Shown piece by piece: positions 45,480-54,600 of a stretch of 64,000 bases of DNA. Under the pieces are notes generated by a model. That model was not told the DNA's origin and searched no databases. It worked only from the letters and a program-made list of their open reading frames with translations. Position numbers and translations under genes: made by a program. Source of the stretch: an uncultured Phycisphaerales bacterium (GTDB lineage Bacteria; Planctomycetota; Phycisphaerae; WQYP01); assembly GCA_903845195.1 (NCBI GenBank), contig CAIMWO010000018.1, positions 35,174 to 99,173 on the forward strand, read 5' to 3'. Every line of letters begins with the position of its first letter. Within the stretch, counting starts at the first letter, position 1.

Positions 45480-47678
45480 TTACGCGTGAACCAGCAGGGA
45501 AATATCCTCCGGCAGATTATCCGCCACCGCGCTGATCACATCGCCTCGCAAGGCGCGAATCACCGCACCCTGTCGCGATACACCCATCATCACCGCCTCA
45601 ACGCCGTAGGTCGCGGCAAAGTCCAGAATCGTGTATGCGACATCCGGCGCGACCGCGTAGATAGGAATCATTGATACGCCGTGTTTCGCGCAGACATCGG
45701 CCGCCATCTTCAGCGCGGCAAGAGCGTCCTTGTCTTCTTCGATCTTTGGCGCTTGGACGGCGCCCGTCATCGTCACGTTCAACTGGCGCACAAACAGCAC
45801 GAACGCCACGGCTCCGGTCTTGTGACAGTAGTTCGCCGCAAATTCGATCAGCTTGGCGGCCCCGCGGGTGGCGATCAGCACATGGGGGCGATTGAGATCC
45901 AATCCTCCCGCACCTTCCGCCGTCGGCAGCCGCACCGGCGCCCCAGCACCTGCACCGACCGGCACCAGGCCAGTTTCCACCGGCATCTTCCCGCGGAGAT
46001 AACGAAACGCCGTCGAGGCGCTTGATCCTGCTGAAAGCAGCAATACGGCGCCGATGGCCAGCAATGCGAAGAGCCCTTGCGTAGGCGTATGGATCACCGG
46101 CAGGTTGGCCGCCAGAATTTCCGCCAGCGCATCATGGAACTGCGCAGCAAGACCCGCGCATAGCAACAGCACGCAGGTCGCACCGCTCAGGGCAATGCCC
46201 CGGCCGCGCGGCGCCAATAGCGGATAGGTCTTGGTGCTGAACCGCATCAACAGACCACCGACCAGCACCGATCCCGCAAAGAGCAACGCGTGCGGCTTCT
46301 GATACGCCAGCGTGCCCTCAATCGCCAGCATGACCACCGCCAGAATGCCCATGCCCACGCGTTCGTAAGTCTTCAGGGGCATCGTGCGATTGGCCGTGCA
46401 CGAGCCCAAGTTGATGGCAATCGCACCCACCACGCCGATCGCATACAGATCCGCGAGTTTTTCCAGGTCCGTGATAAAGCACAAAATCAGAATGGGCAGC
46501 ACGATCGCGGGTATCAAGGCGTACCACGGCACGCCGAAGATGTTGAGCTTCGTAAAGAACTTCGGCAATTCCGTATCGCGCGACATCACGTACTGGATGG
46601 AAATCATGTCCGCAACCGCTGTATTCACCGCGGAAAGCAGTAACAGTCCAAACACGCCGCCCGAAAGAATCGCGAACCAATGCCCGATGAATTTTTCGCC
46701 CATGAAGCGAAGGATGGCGTTTTTTGCGCGATCCTCATCCGGTGTCAGTTCCGGCAGGGCCTTGACCTTAGCTGCGGCCTCGTCGACCTGAGCCGCCAAG
46801 GCCGAATTTTCCTTCCACTTGGCATCCACCTGCTCCACTTTCTTCGTGACCGCTGCAAGTTCCTCTCGGGCTTGCGCGATCTTCTCGTCCTTCACATACG
46901 GTGCGGAATTCGCCGTGCGGCCGTGTCCGATGTCCACCCCCGGCAGCGACGGCAGGGCGTTCATCGCGATAGCAAAGATGATGTTGAAAATCACCACTTC
47001 CAGCAGCACCGGCCAGATCGCCTTGTTGGCCGTCTTCGTCACCGGCGGCACCATGATGCCCGTCATGTTGGCGATGGCCTCCACGCCCGAGAGCGCCAGC
47101 ACCACGTTCACCAGCATCAGCCACTGATGCCCCATCGATTCGGTCGGGCGATGAATGGCGCTCCAGCCGGCGCGAAGATGCGGTATCGAAAAGAAAAACA
47201 GGACCAAGGTCAGCAACAGCGTCGCCAATGCCACAATCAGCGCAAACGTGCCGGCCTTCTTCGGGCCGACGAAATTGATCACGCCGACAAGCAGAATGGC
47301 ACCGATGGCGCAAATTGGCACCAGATTGTCCGGCACGCCGAAGTAGTGCATGCCATCGAGTGCCGAAAGAGAGGCCGTCACGATGTAATCCGCAAACAGG
47401 AGCAGCGCCCCGATTACCGCGAGCGTGCGCGAGGTGTGCTTGGCCGCGGAATAGACGCCGCCGCCATCGGGATAGCACCGGCAGATGATCGTGTAAGCCC
47501 ACCCTACCGCCGCCACCAACGCGCATACGCCCAGCACGTAATAAAACGACGCGTGCAGTGCGTAGTAGAACGCCAACCCCAGCACATAAAAACGCGAAGT
47601 GCCCCAGTCGCCATACAACATGGGACCGGCGTGGTACCACTTCAATTCGCGCGGACGTTCCGAGTGGGTAACGAGCAT
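45480..47678 (-). CDS. KimA-like APC-superfamily K+ transporter with C-terminal USP-like domain
   Basis: CRCYPDGGGVYSAAKHTSRTLAVIGALLLFADYIVTASLSALDG, LSGVEAIANMTGIMVPP; USP-like tail PHVLIATRGAAKLIEFAANYCHKTGAVAFVLFVRQLNV...VMMGVSRQGAVIRALRGDVISAVADNLPEDISLLV. Confidence 0.85.
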   Translation of the reverse strand: MLVTHSERPRELKWYHAGPMLYGDWGTSRFYVLGLAFYYALHASFYYVLGVCALVAAVGWAYTIICRCYPDGGGVYSAAKHTSRTLAVIGALLLFADYIVTASLSALDGMHYFGVPDNLVPICAIGAILLVGVINFVGPKKAGTFALIVALATLLLTLVLFFFSIPHLRAGWSAIHRPTESMGHQWLMLVNVVLALSGVEAIANMTGIMVPPVTKTANKAIWPVLLEVVIFNIIFAIAMNALPSLPGVDIGHGRTANSAPYVKDEKIAQAREELAAVTKKVEQVDAKWKENSALAAQVDEAAAKVKALPELTPDEDRAKNAILRFMGEKFIGHWFAILSGGVFGLLLLSAVNTAVADMISIQYVMSRDTELPKFFTKLNIFGVPWYALIPAIVLPILILCFITDLEKLADLYAIGVVGAIAINLGSCTANRTMPLKTYERVGMGILAVVMLAIEGTLAYQKPHALLFAGSVLVGGLLMRFSTKTYPLLAPRGRGIALSGATCVLLLCAGLAAQFHDALAEILAANLPVIHTPTQGLFALLAIGAVLLLSAGSSASTAFRYLRGKMPVETGLVPVGAGAGAPVRLPTAEGAGGLDLNRPHVLIATRGAAKLIEFAANYCHKTGAVAFVLFVRQLNVTMTGAVQAPKIEEDKDALAALKMAADVCAKHGVSMIPIYAVAPDVAYTILDFAATYGVEAVMMGVSRQGAVIRALRGDVISAVADNLPEDISLLVHA

Positions 47679-47708
47679 AAACGTACTGAAGACCCGTGGC
47701 GCTCTTCA

Positions 47709-47775
47709 CAAAACATGAACGAACTCATCGCGGGCCGATCCGCCAGGTTCGGCTCGCCACTCGTCTCATGTTTTG
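47709..47775 (-). promoter_or_regulatory. Large hairpin between riboswitch and transporter start (putative expression platform)
   Basis: CAAAACATGA ... TCATGTTTTG 10-bp perfect inverted repeat with further internal pairing (GCCGA...TCGGC). Confidence 0.55.
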
Positions 47776-47804
47776 GAGGAAGCGTTTAGGCCTTCACTCC
47801 AGCG

Positions 47805-47982
47805 TTCGCCTGCGAGGTTAGCTGACGGGCTCGGATGCGCTGTTCTCCGTCTGCGTTTACCGCAGATTAGCCCCTGCGCGGCCAGTCTTTCGACCGGCTT
47901 TGCGTTTTTCCGCCGCTACACGCAACGGATTGGTTTCCCCGCTGCCGGGCTTTGCGCCCGGCATTCGGCACTTCTCAGCGAA
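47805..47982 (-). ncRNA. c-di-AMP riboswitch (ydaO/yuaA type)
   Basis: Minus strand: TTCGCTGAG...GGGGAAACCAATCC...GGGGCTAATCTG...CATCCGAGCCCGTCAGCTAACCTCGCAGGCGAACGC, matching the remembered ydaO consensus (GGGGaACCAA, GGGGugAAUC, CCGAauCCGUCAGCUAACCUCGuAgGCG), with P1 TTCGC/GCGAA. Lies upstream of a KimA-like transporter. Confidence 0.9.
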
Positions 47983-48066
47983 TGCAGTGATAAAGGCTAA
48001 CAATCGAGGCCGAAATGTCAAAAGGATATTTAAACGCAAATACGTATGTTGTTATGGAGAATAGGC

Positions 48067-49260
48067 TTACAATTCCAAGAGTAGCCCTTCTGCCATCAGC
48101 CCTGGCCCAAACCCGATGGCCGCACATGGGCGATGACCGCCCTCTTTAGCCTCTTGTTCATCTCCAGATTTGCGGTTTTGGAGAAGCCGATTCAGCAGGA
48201 ACAGCAGCGTGGCCGACGACATGTTCCCATGCTGTGCCAATATCTGGCGCGATGCGCGCAGGTCGGGTTCTCCGATTCCCAATGCTTCCCCCGCTGCCGC
48301 GAGAATCTTCGGCCCGCCAGGGTGGATTGCCCAATAGCGCACATCCGACAATGCTAGCCCTTCCTTGGCCAGCCATGATTCACACCATGACCGTAAATGC
48401 CGGCCAATCAACGCGGGCAATTCCGCTGACAACGTCATTTCAAAACCATGATCACCGATGCGCCACGTCATGGCATCGCGGCTGTCGGGCAACAGCAGGC
48501 TGGCCGTTTCGATCAAACGCCAACCGCGCGGCACGTCACCATGAACCTTTTGGTTTTCATCGTTTTCCGCACCAACCACGCATGCCGAAGCGCCATCCGC
48601 AAATAGCGCATTGGCCACCAGCTTTTCGGGATTCCACCCGTACGCAAAATGCAGCGTGCTCAACTCGACACAGCACACGAGCACCCGCGCGCTGGGATCG
48701 GCCGTTACCGCATCCTTGGCCGCGCCGAGCGCATTGAACGCGGCGTGACATCCCATGAAGCCAATATGCACGCGCCGCACATCGGGACGTAAATCAAGCC
48801 GGCCGGTCAGTTCCACATCCAGTCCTGGCGCATAGAAACCGGTGCAGGAAACGGTGATCAGATGCGTGATACGCCGTGGCGCGACGCCGGACGCCTCAAG
48901 TGCTGCGCGTGCGGCCCGCTCGGCCAGCACCGGTGCTTCTGCCGCATAGCGTGTCATGCGTATCGCCGTTGTGGGGCCACGCAATCCCGCCTCCGCCGGC
49001 GGACCGTAGAACGCCCGCAGGTCCGCCAGTCCCTCGCCGGTATTAATCACCGACCCGCGTTGCTCCACTCCGCTGTGCGAAAACACGCGGCGTAGCCAGG
49101 CACGCTGGCCATCCGACTGGCAACTGAATTCCTCGGATACCGCTGCCGCATCCAACTGGCTGAGCGTCGGCGGCGAGGCCGTGCCGATGCCCAGAAGGCT
49201 GACGGATCGCCGCAGCGGCGTCGCATCGCGAACGATCGTTTCACCCAGCAAGTCCGTCAT
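48067..49260 (-). CDS. Type III polyketide synthase (chalcone/stilbene synthase-like)
   Basis: LITVSCTGFYAPGLDVELTGRL (Cys), IGFMGCHAAFNALGAAKD, YWAIHPGGPKILAAAGEALG (His), QHGNMSSATLLFLLNRLL (Asn). Confidence 0.95.
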   Translation of the reverse strand: MTDLLGETIVRDATPLRRSVSLLGIGTASPPTLSQLDAAAVSEEFSCQSDGQRAWLRRVFSHSGVEQRGSVINTGEGLADLRAFYGPPAEAGLRGPTTAIRMTRYAAEAPVLAERAARAALEASGVAPRRITHLITVSCTGFYAPGLDVELTGRLDLRPDVRRVHIGFMGCHAAFNALGAAKDAVTADPSARVLVCCVELSTLHFAYGWNPEKLVANALFADGASACVVGAENDENQKVHGDVPRGWRLIETASLLLPDSRDAMTWRIGDHGFEMTLSAELPALIGRHLRSWCESWLAKEGLALSDVRYWAIHPGGPKILAAAGEALGIGEPDLRASRQILAQHGNMSSATLLFLLNRLLQNRKSGDEQEAKEGGHRPCAAIGFGPGLMAEGLLLEL

Positions 49261-49285
49261 GAGTCCACTCCTCTGAGGCCGCCGA

Positions 49286-50437
49286 TCACGCACTGATCTG
49301 CCGCGCCATGATCTCCGATGCCCACGGCACGTGCCGCGTCACGCGGACGCACGCCGCGGCCAAAGCCGGCCTGTGCAATATGCCGCGCAATCCTCGGCAC
49401 CAGCGTTGCCTTCGCACGATCTCCAACGAATGGATCGCGCCCCAGCGATCCGCCAGATCGCCGGGCCAGGTTTCCGCTTGATTCGGCAACAGCTTCACCA
49501 CTTCACGGGCGCTCCGAATGGCCCAGGAAATTCCTTCGCCCGTGAACGGCTCGACGTAGCCGCACGCATCGCCGACGGCCAATACGCGATGCCCCCCTAC
49601 CGCCCGGCGCCGCCGGGTGAGCGGACCGGTGCCGATGAATTTCGCTTTCTCCAACGACTGCCATTCATTCAAACCACATTCCGCCAGAATCTCGCGTACC
49701 ACCGCCGCCGGGCAACCGTGTCTCGCATGGCAAGCGGCAGGATCGAGAGACGCCCCCACGTGGAAATGTCCGTCGGAAAGCCGCACCAGTCCCACGTATC
49801 CGTTCGTGCCGACGTACATGCCAATCGTTCCGGCGGGCAACGTACCGGCATGCTCCACCGTGGCCGCGAAACCGAGCCGTATCGGCTGATCCTGTTCGAA
49901 TCGCGCCCACGACTCATTCGCCAGCGAGGTTCCACCCAATCCATCGCACGCCAACACCACGCGTGCCTGCACCTCGACGCTTGTGCCGCCGGATTTCAAA
50001 CGCACGGTTCGCAATTCGCCGCTGGTTGCCGGTACCAACTGTGCGGCCACTGCGTCAACAAACACGCATCCGCGGCTTGTGGCCAGCCGCACCAGCAGTT
50101 CATCCAATTGCCGCCGTTCTATGGCGATGCCCTGCGGCAATGCGATCGTCGTCCCACATTTTCCGACGTGCAGAGCCATGCGGGTCAAGACGATTCCGCC
50201 ATCCAACACTTCACCGAGCCCCATCGACAGCAGCATGGCTGTCGCCGCGGCGTTCACGCAGCCGCCGCAGGCTTTGTCGCGCGGCCAATGCGATTTTTCC
50301 ACCAGCAATACTTGCCATCCTTGCGCCGCCAGCAATGCCGCCGATACGCTTCCTGCCGGGCCGGCGCCGACAATCACGGCATCCCACGTTTGCCGGGAAA
50401 TATCCGCCAGATTTCTTCTGACTGCAGGTTCAGTCAC
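49286..50437 (-). CDS. FAD-dependent oxidoreductase (geranylgeranyl-reductase-like / halogenase-hydroxylase superfamily)
   Basis: WDAVIVGAGPAGSVSAALLAAQGWQVLLVEK (FAD GxGxxG), VLAVGDACGYVEPFTGEGISWAIRSAREV. Confidence 0.9.
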   Translation of the reverse strand: MTEPAVRRNLADISRQTWDAVIVGAGPAGSVSAALLAAQGWQVLLVEKSHWPRDKACGGCVNAAATAMLLSMGLGEVLDGGIVLTRMALHVGKCGTTIALPQGIAIERRQLDELLVRLATSRGCVFVDAVAAQLVPATSGELRTVRLKSGGTSVEVQARVVLACDGLGGTSLANESWARFEQDQPIRLGFAATVEHAGTLPAGTIGMYVGTNGYVGLVRLSDGHFHVGASLDPAACHARHGCPAAVVREILAECGLNEWQSLEKAKFIGTGPLTRRRRAVGGHRVLAVGDACGYVEPFTGEGISWAIRSAREVVKLLPNQAETWPGDLADRWGAIHSLEIVRRQRWCRGLRGILHRPALAAACVRVTRHVPWASEIMARQISA

Positions 50438-51191
50438 GACGGCCCTCCCCCTCAACTGGGCCGCGTCGTTGCCAGACCAGCAGCATGCGCCAGGGCCAGC
50501 AGGCGGTCACGCGCAACTCCGACTCATCCGTTGTCGCGTGCATCCCCGCTTCCCGCGCCATTTCCGCCAATTCCGTTTTCGTCCAGGCGGCGCGGACGCT
50601 GGCCGTCCCGTCGTGATGCACGATCGCGCTGCGGCTCAGCACGCGGCAACCGGCCCAGGCAAGCGCCCAGCCCATCGCGGATCGCCGCAGGTCGCTGATC
50701 ACAATCATTCGCTGTGCCCGCTGGCGCATGTGTGCCAGCGTCTCGATCACTTCCGGCCGCTGCAAATGATGCATGAAGAGGCTGCACGTGATGGCATCGA
50801 ATTGGCCCGGCGGCAATCCGTCAGGTGCGGATCCTTGCGTCGTGCGGGCGCGCACGCCGGCTTGCTTGGCCGCCTTGGCCGCCAGTTCCAGCGCGGTCGG
50901 GCTCCGATCCATCAAACTCAGTTCGACATGGAGGCCTTGAGCCTGCAACAATTTCGCAACCGCCACCGGCACATCCCCCCCGCCGCAGGCGACATCCAGC
51001 AATGTCAGATTCTTGAGCCCGCAGTCGCGCGCCATTTCCGCCAGCGGCTGCGCGATAATCCGGGCGGCGTGCGAGGCGCGGTTGATTCGCTGCAGCCCGG
51101 CCAGTGCCGCGCCGTGCAGCGATTCATCCAATCCCGGTTCGTCCATCAATTCCGGAATGACGTGGCGCTGGCGTAGAGCTGAAAATAGCAT
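50430..51191 (-). CDS. SAM-dependent methyltransferase (PKS-associated)
   Basis: LTLLDVACGGGDVPVAVAKLLQAQG (motif I), FDAITCSLFMHHLQRPEVIETLAHM; overlaps the FAD gene. Confidence 0.9.
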   Translation of the reverse strand: MLFSALRQRHVIPELMDEPGLDESLHGAALAGLQRINRASHAARIIAQPLAEMARDCGLKNLTLLDVACGGGDVPVAVAKLLQAQGLHVELSLMDRSPTALELAAKAAKQAGVRARTTQGSAPDGLPPGQFDAITCSLFMHHLQRPEVIETLAHMRQRAQRMIVISDLRRSAMGWALAWAGCRVLSRSAIVHHDGTASVRAAWTKTELAEMAREAGMHATTDESELRVTACWPWRMLLVWQRRGPVEGEGRRD

Positions 51192-51303
51192 GCCTCATGG
51201 TAGGTGCGCCGGGGTGCAAAGGGAACGAAAATTCCCGGCGGGGGATTCGCAAACGTTCAAGCAGGGCATTCTCGTGCTATCATGATGAAGCAGGAGGATC
51301 TCC

Positions 51304-51804
51304 ATGACTCGACATGCCGCTAAATCATTCCAAGCGATACGATTCCCTGGCGCTCTGTTCATTATGCTGGTGCTGATTGCCGTCGGCATCGTGGTCGCGG
51401 ATCGGTACTTCGCCAGTGCCAAACCACCGGCAACCACAGCCGCGTCGCAAACGCAACCGGCCAGCACCTCGGCACCGACGACGCGCATCGCGGCGCCCGC
51501 AACGCCGACTCGCTCGTCGACCACGGCACTGCCCACCGGGCCAATCAACGCCCGCATCGGCGACGGTCCTATCAATGGGCAAGTTCCTGGTACAGGCACA
51601 CCCAACAGTGCCACACCCAATCCATCGGGCCAGGCGCTGAATACGGAGGCGCCGCAGGGGGACCATGTCGAGGTGTTCAAGGATAATCAATGGTTGCCCG
51701 CCACCGTTCTAAAACGCGAAGGCAACCGGCTCTACATCCAATACTATGGCCGCGGCGATGCATCGAACGAATGGGTGGGACCAGATCGCGTCCGAGCCAA
51801 ATAG
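51304..51804 (+). CDS. Single-TM protein with C-terminal Tudor/Agenet-like module
   Basis: N-terminal TM LFIMLVLIAVGIVVADRYF; Pro/Thr/Ala linker; C-term GDHVEVFKDNQWLPATVLKREGNRLYIQYYGRGDASNEWVGPDRVR. Confidence 0.6.
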   Translation: MTRHAAKSFQAIRFPGALFIMLVLIAVGIVVADRYFASAKPPATTAASQTQPASTSAPTTRIAAPATPTRSSTTALPTGPINARIGDGPINGQVPGTGTPNSATPNPSGQALNTEAPQGDHVEVFKDNQWLPATVLKREGNRLYIQYYGRGDASNEWVGPDRVRAK

Positions 51805-51866
51805 ACTTGAAATGTAAGAGTTGCCCCCTCTTCCTTGAGGACTGAACCTTCCCCCCACGCCTTGCG

Positions 51867-52790
51867 CTATTTCCCCCGCGCCCCAGCTTGCTCATCAGCA
51901 TGATAACTGGACCGCACCAGCGGGCCGCTCTCTACCACCGGATACCCCAACTCCGCCACGCAGTACCGCTTGTATTCTGCAAATTGTTCCGGCGTTACCC
52001 AGCGGTCGATGGGCAGGTGCTGGCGTGTCGGTTGCAGGTATTGGCCAATGGTGAGGATGTCCACCTGTTCGGCGCGGATGTCGCGGAAGGTGGCGCGAAG
52101 TTCCTCATCGGTTTCGCCGATGCCGGCCATCAGACCGGTCTTGGTGATGAAGCCCTGGGCCTTGGCGCGGCGGAGGAGTTCCAGCGAACGCGGATACTTG
52201 GCCTGGGGGCGTACTTTTCGGTACTGCGAGGGGACGGTTTCCATGTTGTGATTGAGGATGTCGGGCTTGGCGTCCAGGACGGTTTGCAGGGCCTGCCAGT
52301 CGCCGCAGAAATCGGGGATGAGTACTTCGATGTTGGTGCCGGGGGAAGCGGCGCGAACGCGGGTGATGGTTTCGGCCCAGATGGCGGCGCCGCCGTCGGG
52401 GAGTTCGTCGCGGTTCACGGAAGTCATGACAACGTGCTTGAGATGCATGAGGCTGACCGCCTCGGCAACGCGGCGGGGTTCGTCGAGGTCGAGTACGGGC
52501 GGGCGGCCGGTGGCGATGTTGCAGAAGCCGCAGGAACGGGTGCAAACGTCGCCGAGGATCATGACAGTGGCGGTGCCGCGGGCCCAGCATTCGCCCATGT
52601 TGGGGCACTTGGCGGATTCGCAGACGGTGTGAAGTTTGTGATGGTCGATGGTGCCGCGGAGTTCCTGATAATTGGGCCCGGCGGGGAGTTTGACGCGCAG
52701 CCACGACGGTTTTTTCCCGGGCTGGGTGTGCTCGGGTGCGGGCTGGGGGGGCATGACATTCAGGGGAACAGAGCGGCTCATCAGGTTCAC
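51867..52790 (-). CDS. lipA: Lipoyl synthase
   Basis: [13 protein letters not shown] and [16 protein letters not shown] radical-SAM clusters; [39 protein letters not shown]. Confidence 0.98.
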   Translation of the reverse strand: MNLMSRSVPLNVMPPQPAPEHTQPGKKPSWLRVKLPAGPNYQELRGTIDHHKLHTVCESAKCPNMGECWARGTATVMILGDVCTRSCGFCNIATGRPPVLDLDEPRRVAEAVSLMHLKHVVMTSVNRDELPDGGAAIWAETITRVRAASPGTNIEVLIPDFCGDWQALQTVLDAKPDILNHNMETVPSQYRKVRPQAKYPRSLELLRRAKAQGFITKTGLMAGIGETDEELRATFRDIRAEQVDILTIGQYLQPTRQHLPIDRWVTPEQFAEYKRYCVAELGYPVVESGPLVRSSYHADEQAGARGK

Positions 52791-53070
52791 GGGACCTCAT
52801 TTAGACCACGTATTTGAATGGGACAGTATATCGAATCCGCCAGCGACTTAATACCGCTCAGCGTGCCCTCGCGGAAAGCTTATTACTGAGATGTGTTTAC
52901 ATCACCCCGTTTGTAAATAATCCCCAATTTCGTCCGCGCCATCGGCGCGGGCCAGTCAACTAACGCACATCAGACAAGATGCGAACTGATCCAGAATTTA
53001 CTGCATTTTGATGATTTTATTGAGGCTGTCGGTGCGGCGGTGGTAGCCAAATTATTCTCCAGATCATGTT

Positions 53071-53802
53071 TTACTGCGGTTTACCTTCGGTCGTGTTAGC
53101 TACAACACGCAAGACATCCGCGTATTCTGGGCTGTCTTCCCAGTGGCGTTCGACGATGAAGAGCGGGCCTCCGGGCGCAAGCATTACCTGCCTGAAGGCG
53201 CCAACAGTCGCACGGGCATCCACCTTAATAAAGAACGTATACCCCGCCGCATTGAAGCGGTAGTAGTTCAAAGCGCCCCGTTTTCTTGCTCGGAACACCT
53301 GTAGGCCGAGTTCGCGGGCGCATGGATCGTCAAATGACATGACGATGACGGAATACTCTTCTGAACTCCCGGGATTTCCAGCCTTAATCATTGCGAGTAG
53401 GCGATCTTCATGTGGCCCGAGAGTGACCTGCTCGAACATCCGATGTGTTGAGATTCCTGCACGCCATAAAAGGGTTAGAAAGAAGAGCTTGAGTTTTGCA
53501 TAGTCATATTCTTGTATCAGTCGAGCTGGACCGTGTGGGTAAGGTTCCATGGGCGTGTCAAAAAGGATCCTCTTGGCATAGTCGTCGTAAAGGCCCATCG
53601 CTCCATCACAGGAAGCGCAGAGAATGCCGGTGTCATAAACTCCGATGGGTGCTTTTCGCGGGTACTCCGCTTCGCGTGTCGAATACAGCGTTGGTACCTC
53701 GCCTGAGTCCAAAATGGGACGGTAAAAGCTTTCTGGGAAAATGTGCGCTTTGATCAGAGGTCTGAATTCTCCGCAGTAACGACATGTACCATGATTCTTC
53801 AA
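53071..53802 (-). CDS. HNH-like (treble-clef zinc-finger) protein
   Basis: GTCRYCGEFRPLIKAHIFPESFYRP...GILCASCDGAMGLYDDYAKRIL; canonical catalytic HNH not complete by eye. Confidence 0.6.
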   Translation of the reverse strand: MKNHGTCRYCGEFRPLIKAHIFPESFYRPILDSGEVPTLYSTREAEYPRKAPIGVYDTGILCASCDGAMGLYDDYAKRILFDTPMEPYPHGPARLIQEYDYAKLKLFFLTLLWRAGISTHRMFEQVTLGPHEDRLLAMIKAGNPGSSEEYSVIVMSFDDPCARELGLQVFRARKRGALNYYRFNAAGYTFFIKVDARATVGAFRQVMLAPGGPLFIVERHWEDSPEYADVLRVVANTTEGKPQ

Positions 53803-53851
53803 CTCTTATCCTTAACATGCGGCGTCTGGAGAGTCCTTTGTCCCTATGCCA

Positions 53852-54178
53852 CTACGTAACATGCCGAGCGCCTCGCTTAAATCTTCGGCGAAAATCTGCG
53901 ATCGAAAGCGCATATACGAAGTGAATGGCGTCCACCCCCTCAGGGTCGATATGCAAGAATTCACCCAATTCTCTGCCAGTCACTTCATAAGAGGGGATGT
54001 CGGGGTGAGCTTCGAACGCCTGAAATCTGGTGTGACTTCCCGAAGCAATCATCTTGCCGTAAACCGTAGAAAAAAGAACTGCATATTCGTCCCAGGAAAC
54101 TAAGATGAGCCCCAGTTCTGGCAGAAAAATAAAATAGTCATCCTCATCAAAGTTTTCATAATAAGATTGATTTTCCAA
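53852..54178 (-). CDS. Small acidic protein of unknown function
   Basis: 108-aa ORF MENQSYYENFDEDDYFIFLPELGLILVSWDEY..., same strand and 49 bp upstream of the HNH-like gene. Confidence 0.55.
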   Translation of the reverse strand: MENQSYYENFDEDDYFIFLPELGLILVSWDEYAVLFSTVYGKMIASGSHTRFQAFEAHPDIPSYEVTGRELGEFLHIDPEGVDAIHFVYALSIADFRRRFKRGARHVT

Positions 54179-54600
54179 TTGGTGTCTCCAATTTCGATTG
54201 ACGAATAGGAACTCTGCTATCTACGTTACACCGTGTGACATACGAACTCCTTTGGTTGGCGACCGCATGCAAATTCATGGCGATCCTTAAAGGTTCGCAT
54301 CATCTTGGTCTCGCCCCGAATGACTGTGTCGTTACGGTTGGAATCGAACGCTGGCTCAAAATAGATCAGGTCCAAGTATTCCAGAGGTAGCTTGGCACGC
54401 TACTCCAAGTTGCCGCCGTAGCAAACAAGCGAGTGTCGAACACCGATGACAACCTTTCTTTGTTCATGACGAAGCAGAATACCGTCTCGATCTGAATTCT
54501 GCACTCTGAATTCTGTATTCCCACACACCATTCCCCCCACCCTCTCCGTTCCCACGGTAGGAACCGAAGCCCGAACGTAGCAGCCCTGTTTCGGTCGTCA

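Noticed and set aside
49331-50698. 455-aa and 397-aa plus-strand ORFs across the PKS operon
   Set aside because: Arg/His/Pro-rich shadow ORFs over well-supported FAD oxidoreductase and methyltransferase genes.
54241-54600. Possible small gene or RNA in the interval between the acidic protein and lnt
   Set aside because: No convincing ORF or structure besides the GAATTCT-type repeat; left unannotated.
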